Shown: positions 1-5,942 of the stretch, in pieces
Layout: each line of letters starts with the position of its first letter
Numbering within the stretch: the first letter of the stretch is position 1
Assembly (NCBI GenBank): GCA_013694645.1
Contig: JACDBZ010000127.1
Span: forward strand, 1 to 5,942
Source of the DNA: Chloroflexota bacterium
Lineage (GTDB): Bacteria; Chloroflexota; Limnocylindria; QHBO01
Direction: 5' to 3'
DNA: 5,942 nucleotides
The notes under the pieces: model-generated
Seen by the model: the letters and a program-made list of their open reading frames with translations, nothing else
Databases searched by the model: none
Told to the model about the DNA's origin: nothing
Program-made: the position numbers and the translations under genes

Positions 1-925
1 TTGCGGACCGCCAGCCCGGACCGACGAGTGCGGCAACCTGGTCGCGCTCAACGGCTCGCACGACGACCAGCGGGACCGAACGCAATTCGGCGCCTGCCTC
101 CTGGACCACCGCCGCGGTGTCGGCAAGGAAGGCGCCCCAGAGCGCGGCCGCGCCTTCCGGTCCCAGCTCCGCGATGAGCCGGGTCTTCACCTGACCGGCC
201 CGAGGTGCCTTTGCGACCATGGCGATGACCGGCCTGGGAGCCGTCTCCCGCCACGCGGTGGCCACCATCGCGATCCCGGCAAGGAGGGATGCTCGCAGCT
301 GTCCGGCAACCTTGCTGACCCCGCCACGCCGGCGAAGGAAGCGAACCGGCACCTCGCGGATGCGCGCGGAGTGGTCCGCCGCGGCACGTGAGATGAGCTG
401 GACCGTCCAGCCGTAACCGGCCGCGTCGAGCTTCAGGCGCTCCAGGAGCTCGGCGCGAATCACCTTGAACGGCGGCAGGTCGTGGATGCGACGGCGAGTG
501 CGAATGGTGATGATCCCCGCAACCAGATCGTTGCCCACGCGTGCATGGAGCGGCAGCGCGCCGGCCTCCACGTCTCGCTGGCGCCGACGGCCAAGGACAA
601 GGTCGGCGGTACGCAGAGCGGTGCGCAGCCGGGGAAGCTCGGCCGGATCACAGGAACCGTCGCCGTCGAGAAAGGCGATGGCATGGTGCCGATGCTCCTG
701 CTGCGCAACCTCGGCCCCGGTGAGGCAGGCACGCCCGTAGCCGCGCCGATGCTCCCGGATCACCCGGGCGCCGGCGCCCGCGGCGAGTTCGCGGGTCCCG
801 TCCTGTGAGTCGCCGTCGACCACGATGACGCAGCACGCGTCAGCAAGACGAAGATCTCGTACGAGATTCCCGATCGAGGCTGCCTCGTCGAGCGTCGGAA
901 TGACCGCGGCCAGTCGCTCATTCAT
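1..925 (-). CDS. Family 2 glycosyltransferase fused to a DUF2064/TIGR04282 GT-A domain (3' end cut by window edge)
   Basis: I translated this frame by hand: it is open from an ATG at 925 to the left edge, giving 308 residues and no stop. Residues 1-220 are a GT2 domain of the dolichyl/polyprenyl-phosphate sugar transferase type. They show an N-terminal IPTLDEA motif (9-15), VVDGDSQDGT (about 43-52), a FLDGDGSCDP metal/nucleotide motif (about 86-95), a DLPPFKVIR segment (about 149-157), YGW, and a REVPVRFLRRRGGVSK tail (about 190-205). No membrane anchor is evident. From about residue 232 a second domain starts with VIAMVAKAPRAGQVKTRL, the signature opening of the DUF2064 (TIGR04282) GT-A superfamily, usually a separate protein of about 200 residues; only about 75 residues are inside the window. 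The GT2 part probably transfers a sugar from a nucleotide donor to a lipid phosphate at the cytoplasmic membrane face; the second domain's reaction is unknown. The start overlaps the preceding gene's stop by 8 nt, suggesting translational coupling. Donor and acceptor cannot be read from sequence. Confidence 0.88.
   Translation of the reverse strand, partial: MNERLAAVIPTLDEAASIGNLVRDLRLADACCVIVVDGDSQDGTRELAAGAGARVIREHRRGYGRACLTGAEVAQQEHRHHAIAFLDGDGSCDPAELPRLRTALRTADLVLGRRRQRDVEAGALPLHARVGNDLVAGIITIRTRRRIHDLPPFKVIRAELLERLKLDAAGYGWTVQLISRAAADHSARIREVPVRFLRRRGGVSKVAGQLRASLLAGIAMVATAWRETAPRPVIAMVAKAPRAGQVKTRLIAELGPEGAAALWGAFLADTAAVVQEAGAELRSVPLVVVRAVERDQVAALVGPGWRSA
918..925 (-). other. 8-nt overlap ATGAATGA, DUF2079 gene to GT2-DUF2064 gene
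   Basis: The minus strand reads ATGAATGA here. The first ATG starts the glycosyltransferase and the final TGA stops the DUF2079 gene in another frame. The GT2 domain begins within a few residues of this ATG (IPTLDEA at residue 9), so the start is well placed. A weak purine run (TGGGG) lies roughly 10 nt upstream and may or may not act as a ribosome binding site. Confidence 0.8.
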
Positions 926-2450
926 CGACCGGGCCCCAGAGCTCGAACCTGCCGTCCTCGGCGAGGAGGGGCCGGCCGCTGACCGGGAGCTCCTCGACGA
1001 AAACCTCACGCCGCGGCCACGAGAAGTACCCGGGATCGCGCGCGAGTCGGTCGACGAGCACCCAATGCTCGGGCGAGCTGTTCGGGATCAGGCGAATATC
1101 AACCCTGGACGCGAGTGGCGGCGCGAGGCCGTCGTCCACCGCCAGGACGACGTCGTCCGGGATCTGCGCGGCGAATCGTATGAGCTGGTCGCGTGCGGAG
1201 GGACGGTCCCACTGACCGCGCGGCGTGCGCTCCGTCGGCGGCAGACCTCCCCCGATCCACGCCACCAGCAGGGCGGGGACCGCAAGCAGCATGAGGGCTC
1301 GTCCGAGGGGAGGTCGCCGGCCGCCTGTGCGCGCCCTCCGGCGGTGACGGGCAGTCAACGCCAGCAGTCGACGCCCACCGATCGCCGCGGCCACCAGGAA
1401 GGGCACCGTCGACAGGAGGGTGTAGTGAAGCTTGAAGTCGGCCTGCGCGAGGTTTGCGCTCAGCAGGTTGGCGAGGATCGGTAGCAACGCGAGCAGGAGC
1501 CATGCAGGCCGCAGCAGGCCCAAGGCCGCCGTCGAGAGCAGCAGGCCGACGGGCGCCATCCAGGCCCGCACGTTCGTCAGCTGCGCGCCGATTCGTTCAG
1601 CGTTCGCCAGCGGGCCGCCGTTCTCGACAATCCACTTGTAATACCACCCCGTCTCGAAACGCGCGCCATCGCGAAGAATCGGCATCAGCACGGTGAGAAC
1701 GATCAGCGTCCACAGGATGCCCACGACCATCAGGCCCAGGCCGGCTGCCCGCACACCCGCGACGGGCCGGAGCCCCATCCTCAACCGACCGGGTCCGCGC
1801 GCCGCGATGAGCGCTCCGACCACGAACACGGTGAATCCCTGGTCCTCCTTCGCCAGCAGCACCACGGAAGCGAACGCCAGTGTCAGCCACAGCCGGCCGC
1901 GCAGGCCCGCCCAGGCCGCGAGGAGGGCGAACGGCAGGGCCAGCGCCTCGGTGTGAAAATCGGCCCGGCCCGCCTCCTGGATAGCGCTCCAGATCGGCAG
2001 CGGCGCGGCGATCGCAGCTGCCAGCCACGGCGCGGACCGTGACGGGCGAAACGCAGCGCGCAGAAAGAGAAAGGCGGCGGGGCCGGCGGCGGCGAGCGCA
2101 AACGCGTGGAGGATGCTAAGGACGCGGGCGTCGGCCCACAGGGTCTCGAAAAGAGCCGGAACGACGAGCAGCGGTGAGAAATGGAGGCCCAGGAAGCTGC
2201 CTCCGTTGAAGCTCGATACGAAGCCGCGGCCTTCGGACACGTTCCAGACGACCTGCTGGAAGAACGCCTGGTCGAAGGCGAGGGTTGCCAGGCCATCGGC
2301 GCGCCGGAGGAGCAGGAAGGCGAGCCAAGCGAAGCCGAGCACGGCCCCTCCCAGGCTGAGCAGCACCGGGACCGAGATGACGATGCGCGCGGCCACCGTT
2401 CCGACGGCCTGTGAACGCGCACGACGGTTCGGCAGCGTGGCGTCTGTCAT
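918..2450 (-). CDS. DUF2079 multi-pass membrane protein
   Basis: This is a 510-residue integral membrane protein that I assign to DUF2079, a family of unknown function with a GT-C glycosyltransferase-like arrangement. Visible landmarks are a first membrane helix (about 22-48), LAFDQAFFQQ (about 57-66), FLGLHFSP (86-93), ADFHTEAL (163-170), a LLAKEDQG motif (198-205), and several more hydrophobic helices (about 108-130, 141-158, 168-184, 186-200, 205-217, 233-258, 300-330, 345-358, 384-401). A soluble C-terminal segment (about 415-510) begins RDQLIRFAAQIPDDVVLAVDD, as in other family members. The open frame extends to an ATG at 2585, but the added 45 residues are charged, low-complexity and lie inside the epimerase gene. 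I chose the ATG at 2450, which overlaps the epimerase stop in a 4-nt ATGA. Acidic residues early in the first loop (Asp60) and the KED motif are candidate functional sites by analogy with GT-C enzymes. A role in envelope glycan or glycolipid assembly fits its neighbours but is inference. Confidence 0.85.
   Translation of the reverse strand: MTDATLPNRRARSQAVGTVAARIVISVPVLLSLGGAVLGFAWLAFLLLRRADGLATLAFDQAFFQQVVWNVSEGRGFVSSFNGGSFLGLHFSPLLVVPALFETLWADARVLSILHAFALAAAGPAAFLFLRAAFRPSRSAPWLAAAIAAPLPIWSAIQEAGRADFHTEALALPFALLAAWAGLRGRLWLTLAFASVVLLAKEDQGFTVFVVGALIAARGPGRLRMGLRPVAGVRAAGLGLMVVGILWTLIVLTVLMPILRDGARFETGWYYKWIVENGGPLANAERIGAQLTNVRAWMAPVGLLLSTAALGLLRPAWLLLALLPILANLLSANLAQADFKLHYTLLSTVPFLVAAAIGGRRLLALTARHRRRARTGGRRPPLGRALMLLAVPALLVAWIGGGLPPTERTPRGQWDRPSARDQLIRFAAQIPDDVVLAVDDGLAPPLASRVDIRLIPNSSPEHWVLVDRLARDPGYFSWPRREVFVEELPVSGRPLLAEDGRFELWGPVDE
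2447..2450 (-). other. ATGA stop/start overlap, epimerase to DUF2079 protein
   Basis: On the minus strand 2450-2447 read ATGA, giving the ATG of the DUF2079 gene and the TGA of the epimerase. This is the commonest form of translational coupling in bacteria. It supports the start at 2450 over the longer frame from 2585. No clear Shine-Dalgarno sequence is seen upstream. Confidence 0.85.
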
Positions 2451-3481
2451 GTCGCGGTGGCGACCCGCGATTCGCTCCGGCGCTCGGCCGTCGTTCGCAG
2501 CGGCGTCCCCGACGCGAGCAGTCGGTCGCGGATCCCGCCCGCCGCCCTGCGGACCGCTTGCGTGGCGTTCAGACGCGGCTCCCAACCCAGCGCGCGCAGC
2601 GCGCCGGCATCCAAGTCGACCAGCGGCGTGTCGCCGACCCAGCCTCCACCACCTCGCGCGGTCCCGCTGAACACCATCTCGATGCCGGCCGCATCGAGCC
2701 CGAGCGCGTCGGCGATGACATCCGCCAGGCGGCTGACCGTGAGGGTGCCGGGCGTGGCAACGTTGTAGACCGCGAAGGGGCTGTCGGTAGCCACGCGATC
2801 GGCATGGAGGACGCCATCCACCAGGTCCTCGACGTCGATGTACGGCTTGGCCTGCCGCCCGTCACCCATGATCTCGAGTCGCGTGCCATCACGGAGGAGC
2901 TTGACCACGAAGTCGTGGACCACGCCGTGATTCGAGCGTGGCCCGATCGTGTTGCCGAATCGGAAGGCGAGCACGCGCCAGCCGTAGAGGTGCGCGAAGC
3001 CGGAGAGGATTGATTCTCCCGCCAGCTTGGCGGCGGCATAGTGCGACTCCGGCACTATCGGTCCGTAGGACTCGTCGGTCGGAATGCGCAGGGGAGCACC
3101 GTAGACCACGCCGCTCGAGGCGTAGAGCAGCCGCCGTACGCCGTGCCGCCGCATGGCCTCGGCGACATTCCAGGTTCCGTGAATGCATCCGTGCAGGTCA
3201 AGCTGCGGGTCGTCATAGCCACCAGGGATATCGGTGTTGGCGGCCAGGTGCACGACCGAATCGTGACCTGCGACAACACCGATCACCGTCGCCAGATCCG
3301 TCACGTCGCCGCACACGAATCTGAGCCGTCCGTCAAGCAGCTCTGCGCACCACGCGGCGTCCCAATCGGCTTCGGCACTCGAGAGGTCATCCAGCACCGT
3401 GACGCGCTCGCCAGCAGACAGCAGCCGCTGAAGAAGCGTCGCGCCGATGAACCCTGCGCCACCGGTTACCAGGGTCCTCAC
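2447..3481 (-). CDS. NAD-dependent nucleotide-sugar epimerase/dehydratase (extended SDR)
   Basis: A 344-residue, cytosolic extended short-chain dehydrogenase of the UDP-glucose 4-epimerase/dehydratase group. From the GTG start the protein begins VRTLVTGGAGFIG, placing the Rossmann GxxGxxG at residues 7-13, the usual position. Other landmarks are a DD pair after strand 2 (31-32, typical of NAD preference), CGDVTD (57-62), VHLAA (77-81), YASSGVVYG with catalytic Ser122 or Ser123, the Tyr148-xxx-Lys152 pair in YAAAK, FRFGN (173-177), and MGDGRQAKPYIDVEDL (205-220), which lines the sugar-nucleotide pocket. The catalytic set is complete, so the enzyme should be active. Length matches the family. 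An open extension to an ATG at 3547 adds 22 Arg-rich residues ahead of strand 1 and is less likely than the GTG at 3481, which shares a GTGA with the methyltransferase stop. It probably supplies a modified nucleotide sugar to the glycosyltransferase downstream. GalE-like epimerisation versus dehydration or another epimerisation cannot be decided here. Confidence 0.9.
   Translation of the reverse strand: MRTLVTGGAGFIGATLLQRLLSAGERVTVLDDLSSAEADWDAAWCAELLDGRLRFVCGDVTDLATVIGVVAGHDSVVHLAANTDIPGGYDDPQLDLHGCIHGTWNVAEAMRRHGVRRLLYASSGVVYGAPLRIPTDESYGPIVPESHYAAAKLAGESILSGFAHLYGWRVLAFRFGNTIGPRSNHGVVHDFVVKLLRDGTRLEIMGDGRQAKPYIDVEDLVDGVLHADRVATDSPFAVYNVATPGTLTVSRLADVIADALGLDAAGIEMVFSGTARGGGGWVGDTPLVDLDAGALRALGWEPRLNATQAVRRAAGGIRDRLLASGTPLRTTAERRSESRVATAT
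3478..3481 (-). other. GTGA stop/start overlap, methyltransferase to epimerase
   Basis: On the minus strand the bases at 3481-3478 read GTGA. They give the GTG start of the epimerase and the TGA stop of the methyltransferase. No convincing Shine-Dalgarno sequence lies just upstream (the preceding bases are GC-only), so re-initiation by the terminating ribosome is the likely way this start is used. This junction also fixes the epimerase start, since the Rossmann strand begins at the next codon. Confidence 0.8.
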
Positions 3482-4134
3482 CCGCGCGGCCGCTCGCACA
3501 CCGCGTATCGGTAGCGGCGATCGCCGTGACCGTTGACGCACGACCACGGCTGGGTGTTGAGCAGGTCAGCCCAGTCGGCATCCGCATCTGGTACTCGCGG
3601 CGCTTCCGTGGGCTCGCCTGGCGTCCCGTCCACAACTCGCATCGCCAACGTCGGCAGCGCGGTCCGCAGGCCGGGCCGAGGCTCGGCAATGAAACAGCGC
3701 CCGCCCGGGCGCAGGACGCGATAGATCTCGGCCAGGGCGCGCTGCGGATCGCGGAGGACCATGAGGAGCCGCGAGGCGATCGCCACGTCGACGGAGACAT
3801 CCGCCAGCGGCAGATGAAGCGCGTCGCCCAGCTCGAACCGGCAGTTGGTGGCACCCCGTGATCGCATCTGCGCTCGACGGAGCTGACGAGGAGACCGATC
3901 GATGCCGATTGCCTGAAGGCCAGGGTGGCGCTGTGCGAGGCGGCGGGTGTAGGTACCCGGCCCACAGCCGATGTCCACGAGGCGTGTGCCGCTCGCCGGC
4001 GGACGATCCGGCCAGAGCGCGGCGTCGATCCGATCCGTATCGTCACGGAACAGGTGCTCGCGCATGAACGCGTAGAGCCAGTCCGACCGATCGAACAGGC
4101 TTGCCTCTCGGTCGACCTCGATCTGTGTTGCCAC
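3478..4134 (-). CDS. Class I SAM-dependent methyltransferase (Methyltransf_11 type)
   Basis: A 218-residue soluble protein with a full Rossmann-type SAM-binding core. Motif I is VDIGCGPGTYT at residues 53-63; the acidic residue at the end of strand 2 is Asp79 in IGIDRSP; the adenine-binding motif is LGDALHLPLAD (102-112); then VDVAIASRLLMVLRDP (116-131), and the post-motif AEIYRVLRPGGRCFIAEP (135-152). The N-terminal 45 residues hold a predicted amphipathic cap (REASLFDRSDWLYAFM) that often covers the substrate. The acceptor is not determined; the family methylates quinone precursors, lipids, sugars and other small molecules. The open frame reaches an ATG at 4230, but that stretch is Pro/Arg-rich and lies within the preceding gene. 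The GTG at 4134, 4 nt after that gene's stop, gives a typical protein. Neither start has a clear Shine-Dalgarno sequence, so the start is moderately uncertain. The gene ends in a GTGA shared with the epimerase start. A sugar or lipid O-methylation role is inferred from context only. Confidence 0.85.
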   Translation of the reverse strand: MATQIEVDREASLFDRSDWLYAFMREHLFRDDTDRIDAALWPDRPPASGTRLVDIGCGPGTYTRRLAQRHPGLQAIGIDRSPRQLRRAQMRSRGATNCRFELGDALHLPLADVSVDVAIASRLLMVLRDPQRALAEIYRVLRPGGRCFIAEPRPGLRTALPTLAMRVVDGTPGEPTEAPRVPDADADWADLLNTQPWSCVNGHGDRRYRYAVCERPRG

Positions 4135-4138
4135 CGAC

Positions 4139-5734
4139 TCAGGCCACGACCGTGGCGGTGACGATGTGATAACCGGTGGCGCCTGATGGCGCGGTGCCCC
4201 GCTCCTCGGAGGTCTGCACCATTCCATCACCGTCGACCATCCGAACGGCGATCTCGTACTCAGCGGCCTGCTCGGGCTGCCAGTCGTACTTCCAGAAGGA
4301 CCAGGTCAATGCCGTGCCTTCGTACGTGATTTCGGCGGGCTCCCAGGTCCGCTGATCATCGGTCGAGACCTCGACGGCGCGCACGCCGCGGTTCCCCGCA
4401 AATGCCATGCCGTGCAGCGCGATCGGTGCGCCGGCGCGGATGGGGTCGCGCAGGCTCGGACCGTCGATCCGAGACCGATTCGGCACGGTGAAGTCCGGGC
4501 CCCAGCCCTGGCTCTCGTAGAAACCCTTCGCATCGTGGTCGACGACCTCGATACGGGTGACCCACTTCACATTCTTCTCCCCGTACAAACCAGGCACGAT
4601 GATCCGTGCCGGGAAGCCATGCCGCTGCGGGAGCTCCTCGCCGTTCATGCGGTAGGCGACCAGGGTCGTCGGCTCCATCGCCTTTTCGAAGCTGAAAGTA
4701 TCGGAATAGCCATCGGCTCCGTGCAGCACGACCTCGACGGCGTCGTCGCGCGCCCCTGCCTCCTCGAGCAGGACCCGCATCGGTACGCCTGTCCACACCG
4801 CGTTGCTGATGAGGCCCCACCCAATCGGGTTGCTGATGCACATCAGGGTCGTCTCCTGCTCGGTCGAGCTCATCGCCTCGATCCGACCGAGGTCATACGT
4901 CTGCGGCCGGTCGACCAGGCCGTTGACCTCCAGGGCCCAGAGCGCCCGGTTCACGCGCGGGTCGACAACGTTCTTGGTGACGGTGTAGAAGCGCTCATTC
5001 GGTGTGATCGGCTCAAGGTTCGGACCGATGTACTGCATCCCGTCGTAGCTGAAGGTGGCGCGATCGTAGAGACGCACGAGCATGCCGCCGGAAGATGCCG
5101 CGAGCACAGCGCCGGCGCCACCGATGAAAAGGCGACGACGACCCGGGTTGACGACCACGCTGACTCCGGCCTCGTCGCCGGACACTGGAGCCGGTGCGAG
5201 CAGCCGGAATACGAACACGGTCACCGCGGCGAAGACAGCGAGCAGGACCGCAAGACTCACGATGGTGACGATCGTCGCCACCCCGGGCGCCAGGCCGAAA
5301 TAGTGAGTGTCAAGGTTCGGGAATAGGGCCACCACGACGACGAGCCACGCGGCGGTCGTGAGTGCGGCGACCGTCAGGACCGTCCGACGCCCGATCCCCC
5401 ACAGCGGCGCGGTGTCGGTCCCCGCCATCTCGCGTCGTGATAGGACGGAGAGCGCGATGCCACCGACCACGGCGAGCCCCAACTGCCCCGCCAGCGCGGA
5501 CCCGATGCCAATCTGCTTGAACGAGTTATAGCCGCCGAAGGCACCAAGCAGCCAGAGGAACGTATCGTACGGGATGAGCGCAGCGACCCGATCACCGAGC
5601 AGCTCCGCAGTCGTCGGCACGCCGGCAACCGAACGCAACAGGAGCATGAGCGTGAGCATTGCCAGGCCGCCGCTGAGCCCCGCCAGGGCACCGCGCAGGA
5701 TCGTGCCAGCCATGGGTCGCTGCTGATTGTTCAC
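4139..5734 (-). CDS. Membrane-anchored, sulfite-oxidase-like molybdopterin oxidoreductase
   Basis: A 531-residue protein in two parts. The N-terminal part has four hydrophobic helices (about 12-34, 80-98, 118-138, 152-179). It is followed by a fifth, weaker Gly/Ala-rich segment (204-220) led by RRRLFIGGAG (199-208), which resembles a twin-arginine signal (Arg200-Arg201-Leu-Phe-Ile). The C-terminal part is a sulfite-oxidase-family Moco domain: ITPNERFYTVTKN (243-255), LMCISNPIGWG (297-307) with Cys299 as predicted Mo ligand, WTGVPMRVLLEEAG (314-327) and LPQRHGFPARIIVPGLYG (368-385). A Mo-co dimerisation domain follows (about 430-508; VEVSTDDQRTWEPAEI, 454-469). Cys299 is the only cysteine, and the first 200 residues contain one histidine (144), so a heme-binding membrane domain looks unlikely. 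With the N-terminus inside, five helices would place the Moco domain outside the cytoplasm. The start is GTG at 5734, 7 nt after the transporter stop; ATG at 5713 is an alternative. The substrate is unknown: sulfite oxidation is not established for this subfamily. Confidence 0.9.
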   Translation of the reverse strand: MNNQQRPMAGTILRGALAGLSGGLAMLTLMLLLRSVAGVPTTAELLGDRVAALIPYDTFLWLLGAFGGYNSFKQIGIGSALAGQLGLAVVGGIALSVLSRREMAGTDTAPLWGIGRRTVLTVAALTTAAWLVVVVALFPNLDTHYFGLAPGVATIVTIVSLAVLLAVFAAVTVFVFRLLAPAPVSGDEAGVSVVVNPGRRRLFIGGAGAVLAASSGGMLVRLYDRATFSYDGMQYIGPNLEPITPNERFYTVTKNVVDPRVNRALWALEVNGLVDRPQTYDLGRIEAMSSTEQETTLMCISNPIGWGLISNAVWTGVPMRVLLEEAGARDDAVEVVLHGADGYSDTFSFEKAMEPTTLVAYRMNGEELPQRHGFPARIIVPGLYGEKNVKWVTRIEVVDHDAKGFYESQGWGPDFTVPNRSRIDGPSLRDPIRAGAPIALHGMAFAGNRGVRAVEVSTDDQRTWEPAEITYEGTALTWSFWKYDWQPEQAAEYEIAVRMVDGDGMVQTSEERGTAPSGATGYHIVTATVVA

Positions 5735-5741
5735 GCGCGCA

Positions 5742-5942
5742 TCATTTGCACAATGTGTGACGATCCGATGACGGGCCGTCTTTCTCCATACCCCGCGGTT
5801 CCGGATCCTCCTTCACCAGTTCCACCCGGCGGAACGTGAGATACAGCGCCACGTCATAGGCGATCTTCAGGCCGCCGGCTACGAGGAACGGCAACCCGGC
5901 CGCCATACCCATGGAGAGCGACGCGAGTGCCGGGCCCGCGGG
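5742..5942 (-). CDS. MFS-type transporter, C-terminal fragment (5' part beyond the window)
   Basis: Reading the minus strand from the right edge gives 66 codons ending in TGA at 5744-5742. The first 44 residues include a hydrophobic helix (SLSMGMAAGLPFLVAGG) followed by LKIAYDVALYLTFRRVELVKED. The G-G-L-K-I-x-Y-D-x-x-L-Y-x-x-F-R pattern is the typical end of the last transmembrane helix and cytoplasmic tail of many major facilitator superfamily permeases. A hydrophilic tail of about 20 residues follows (EPRGMEKDGPSS and on). The gene therefore probably encodes a cytoplasmic-membrane, ion-driven permease or exporter; its substrate cannot be told from this fragment. The stop is 7 nt upstream of the molybdoenzyme start, so the two are very likely cotranscribed. 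The assignment rests on a short stretch and could change if the full gene were seen. Confidence 0.72.
   Translation of the reverse strand, partial: PAGPALASLSMGMAAGLPFLVAGGLKIAYDVALYLTFRRVELVKEDPEPRGMEKDGPSSDRHTLCK

Noticed and set aside
825..1484. A 219-codon plus-strand frame, opposite the DUF2079 and GT2 genes.
   Set aside because: Low-complexity Arg/Gln/Glu-rich translation with no motif, lying over two genes with convincing coding evidence on the other strand.
2451..2585. A 45-residue N-terminal extension of the DUF2079 protein.
   Set aside because: The residues are charged and low-complexity, lie wholly within the epimerase gene, and the ATGA junction gives a better start.
2411..3013. 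A 200-codon plus-strand frame, opposite the epimerase gene.
   Set aside because: It mirrors the epimerase reading frame and shows no domain of its own; a GC-driven shadow.
3482..3547. A 22-residue N-terminal extension of the epimerase.
   Set aside because: Arg-rich sequence before the first Rossmann strand; family members start just before the GxxGxxG strand, as the GTG at 3481 does.
4412..5326. A 304-codon open frame on the plus strand, opposite the molybdoenzyme gene.
   Set aside because: It is antisense to a gene with clear family motifs, is rich in Arg, His and Asp with no recognisable domain, and long antisense frames are expected at this GC content.
5735..5741. A possible promoter or separate leader between the transporter and molybdoenzyme genes.
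   Set aside because: Only 7 nt separate the genes. The nearby ATG codons at 5745 and 5742 hit a stop within a few codons, and no promoter-like elements are visible.
1..5942. Searched for CRISPR arrays, tRNA or rRNA genes, insertion sequence ends, direct repeats and strong terminator hairpins.
   Set aside because: Nothing beyond ordinary GC-rich coding sequence was seen by eye; no regularly spaced repeats, transposase motifs or hairpin plus T-run.

Overview
This 5.9 kb window is very GC-rich with strong G/C preference at third codon positions, and all of it reads on the minus strand. It holds six protein genes, four complete and one cut at each edge, with essentially no intergenic DNA. The gene style (GTG starts, stop/start overlaps, polytopic sulfite-oxidase-like enzyme, DUF2079 protein, DUF2064 domain) suggests a high-GC soil or freshwater bacterium of the Chloroflexota or Actinomycetota. 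That placement is inference, as there is no marker gene.

In transcription order (right to left): (1) the C-terminus of a major-facilitator-type transporter, ending at 5742; (2) a 531-aa integral membrane molybdopterin oxidoreductase (5734-4139), with four transmembrane segments, then a twin-arginine-type fifth segment, then an exported Moco domain with a single cysteine, the predicted Mo ligand; (3) a 218-aa class I SAM-dependent methyltransferase (4134-3478); (4) a 344-aa extended-SDR NAD-dependent sugar epimerase/dehydratase (3481-2447); (5) a 510-aa DUF2079 multi-pass membrane protein (2450-918); (6) the first 308 codons of a fusion of a polyprenyl-phosphate-type family 2 glycosyltransferase with a DUF2064/TIGR04282 GT-A-fold domain (925 to the left edge).

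Spacings are 7 nt, 4 nt, a 4-nt GTGA overlap, a 4-nt ATGA overlap and an 8-nt overlap. This is the layout of one translationally coupled operon. No promoter or terminator is visible, so both ends of the operon probably lie outside. The last three genes make a plausible envelope-glycan module: the epimerase shapes a nucleotide sugar, the GT2 domain may load a sugar onto a lipid carrier, and the DUF2079 protein could be a GT-C-like membrane partner. Why an exported molybdoenzyme and a transporter are coupled to this module is the main open question.
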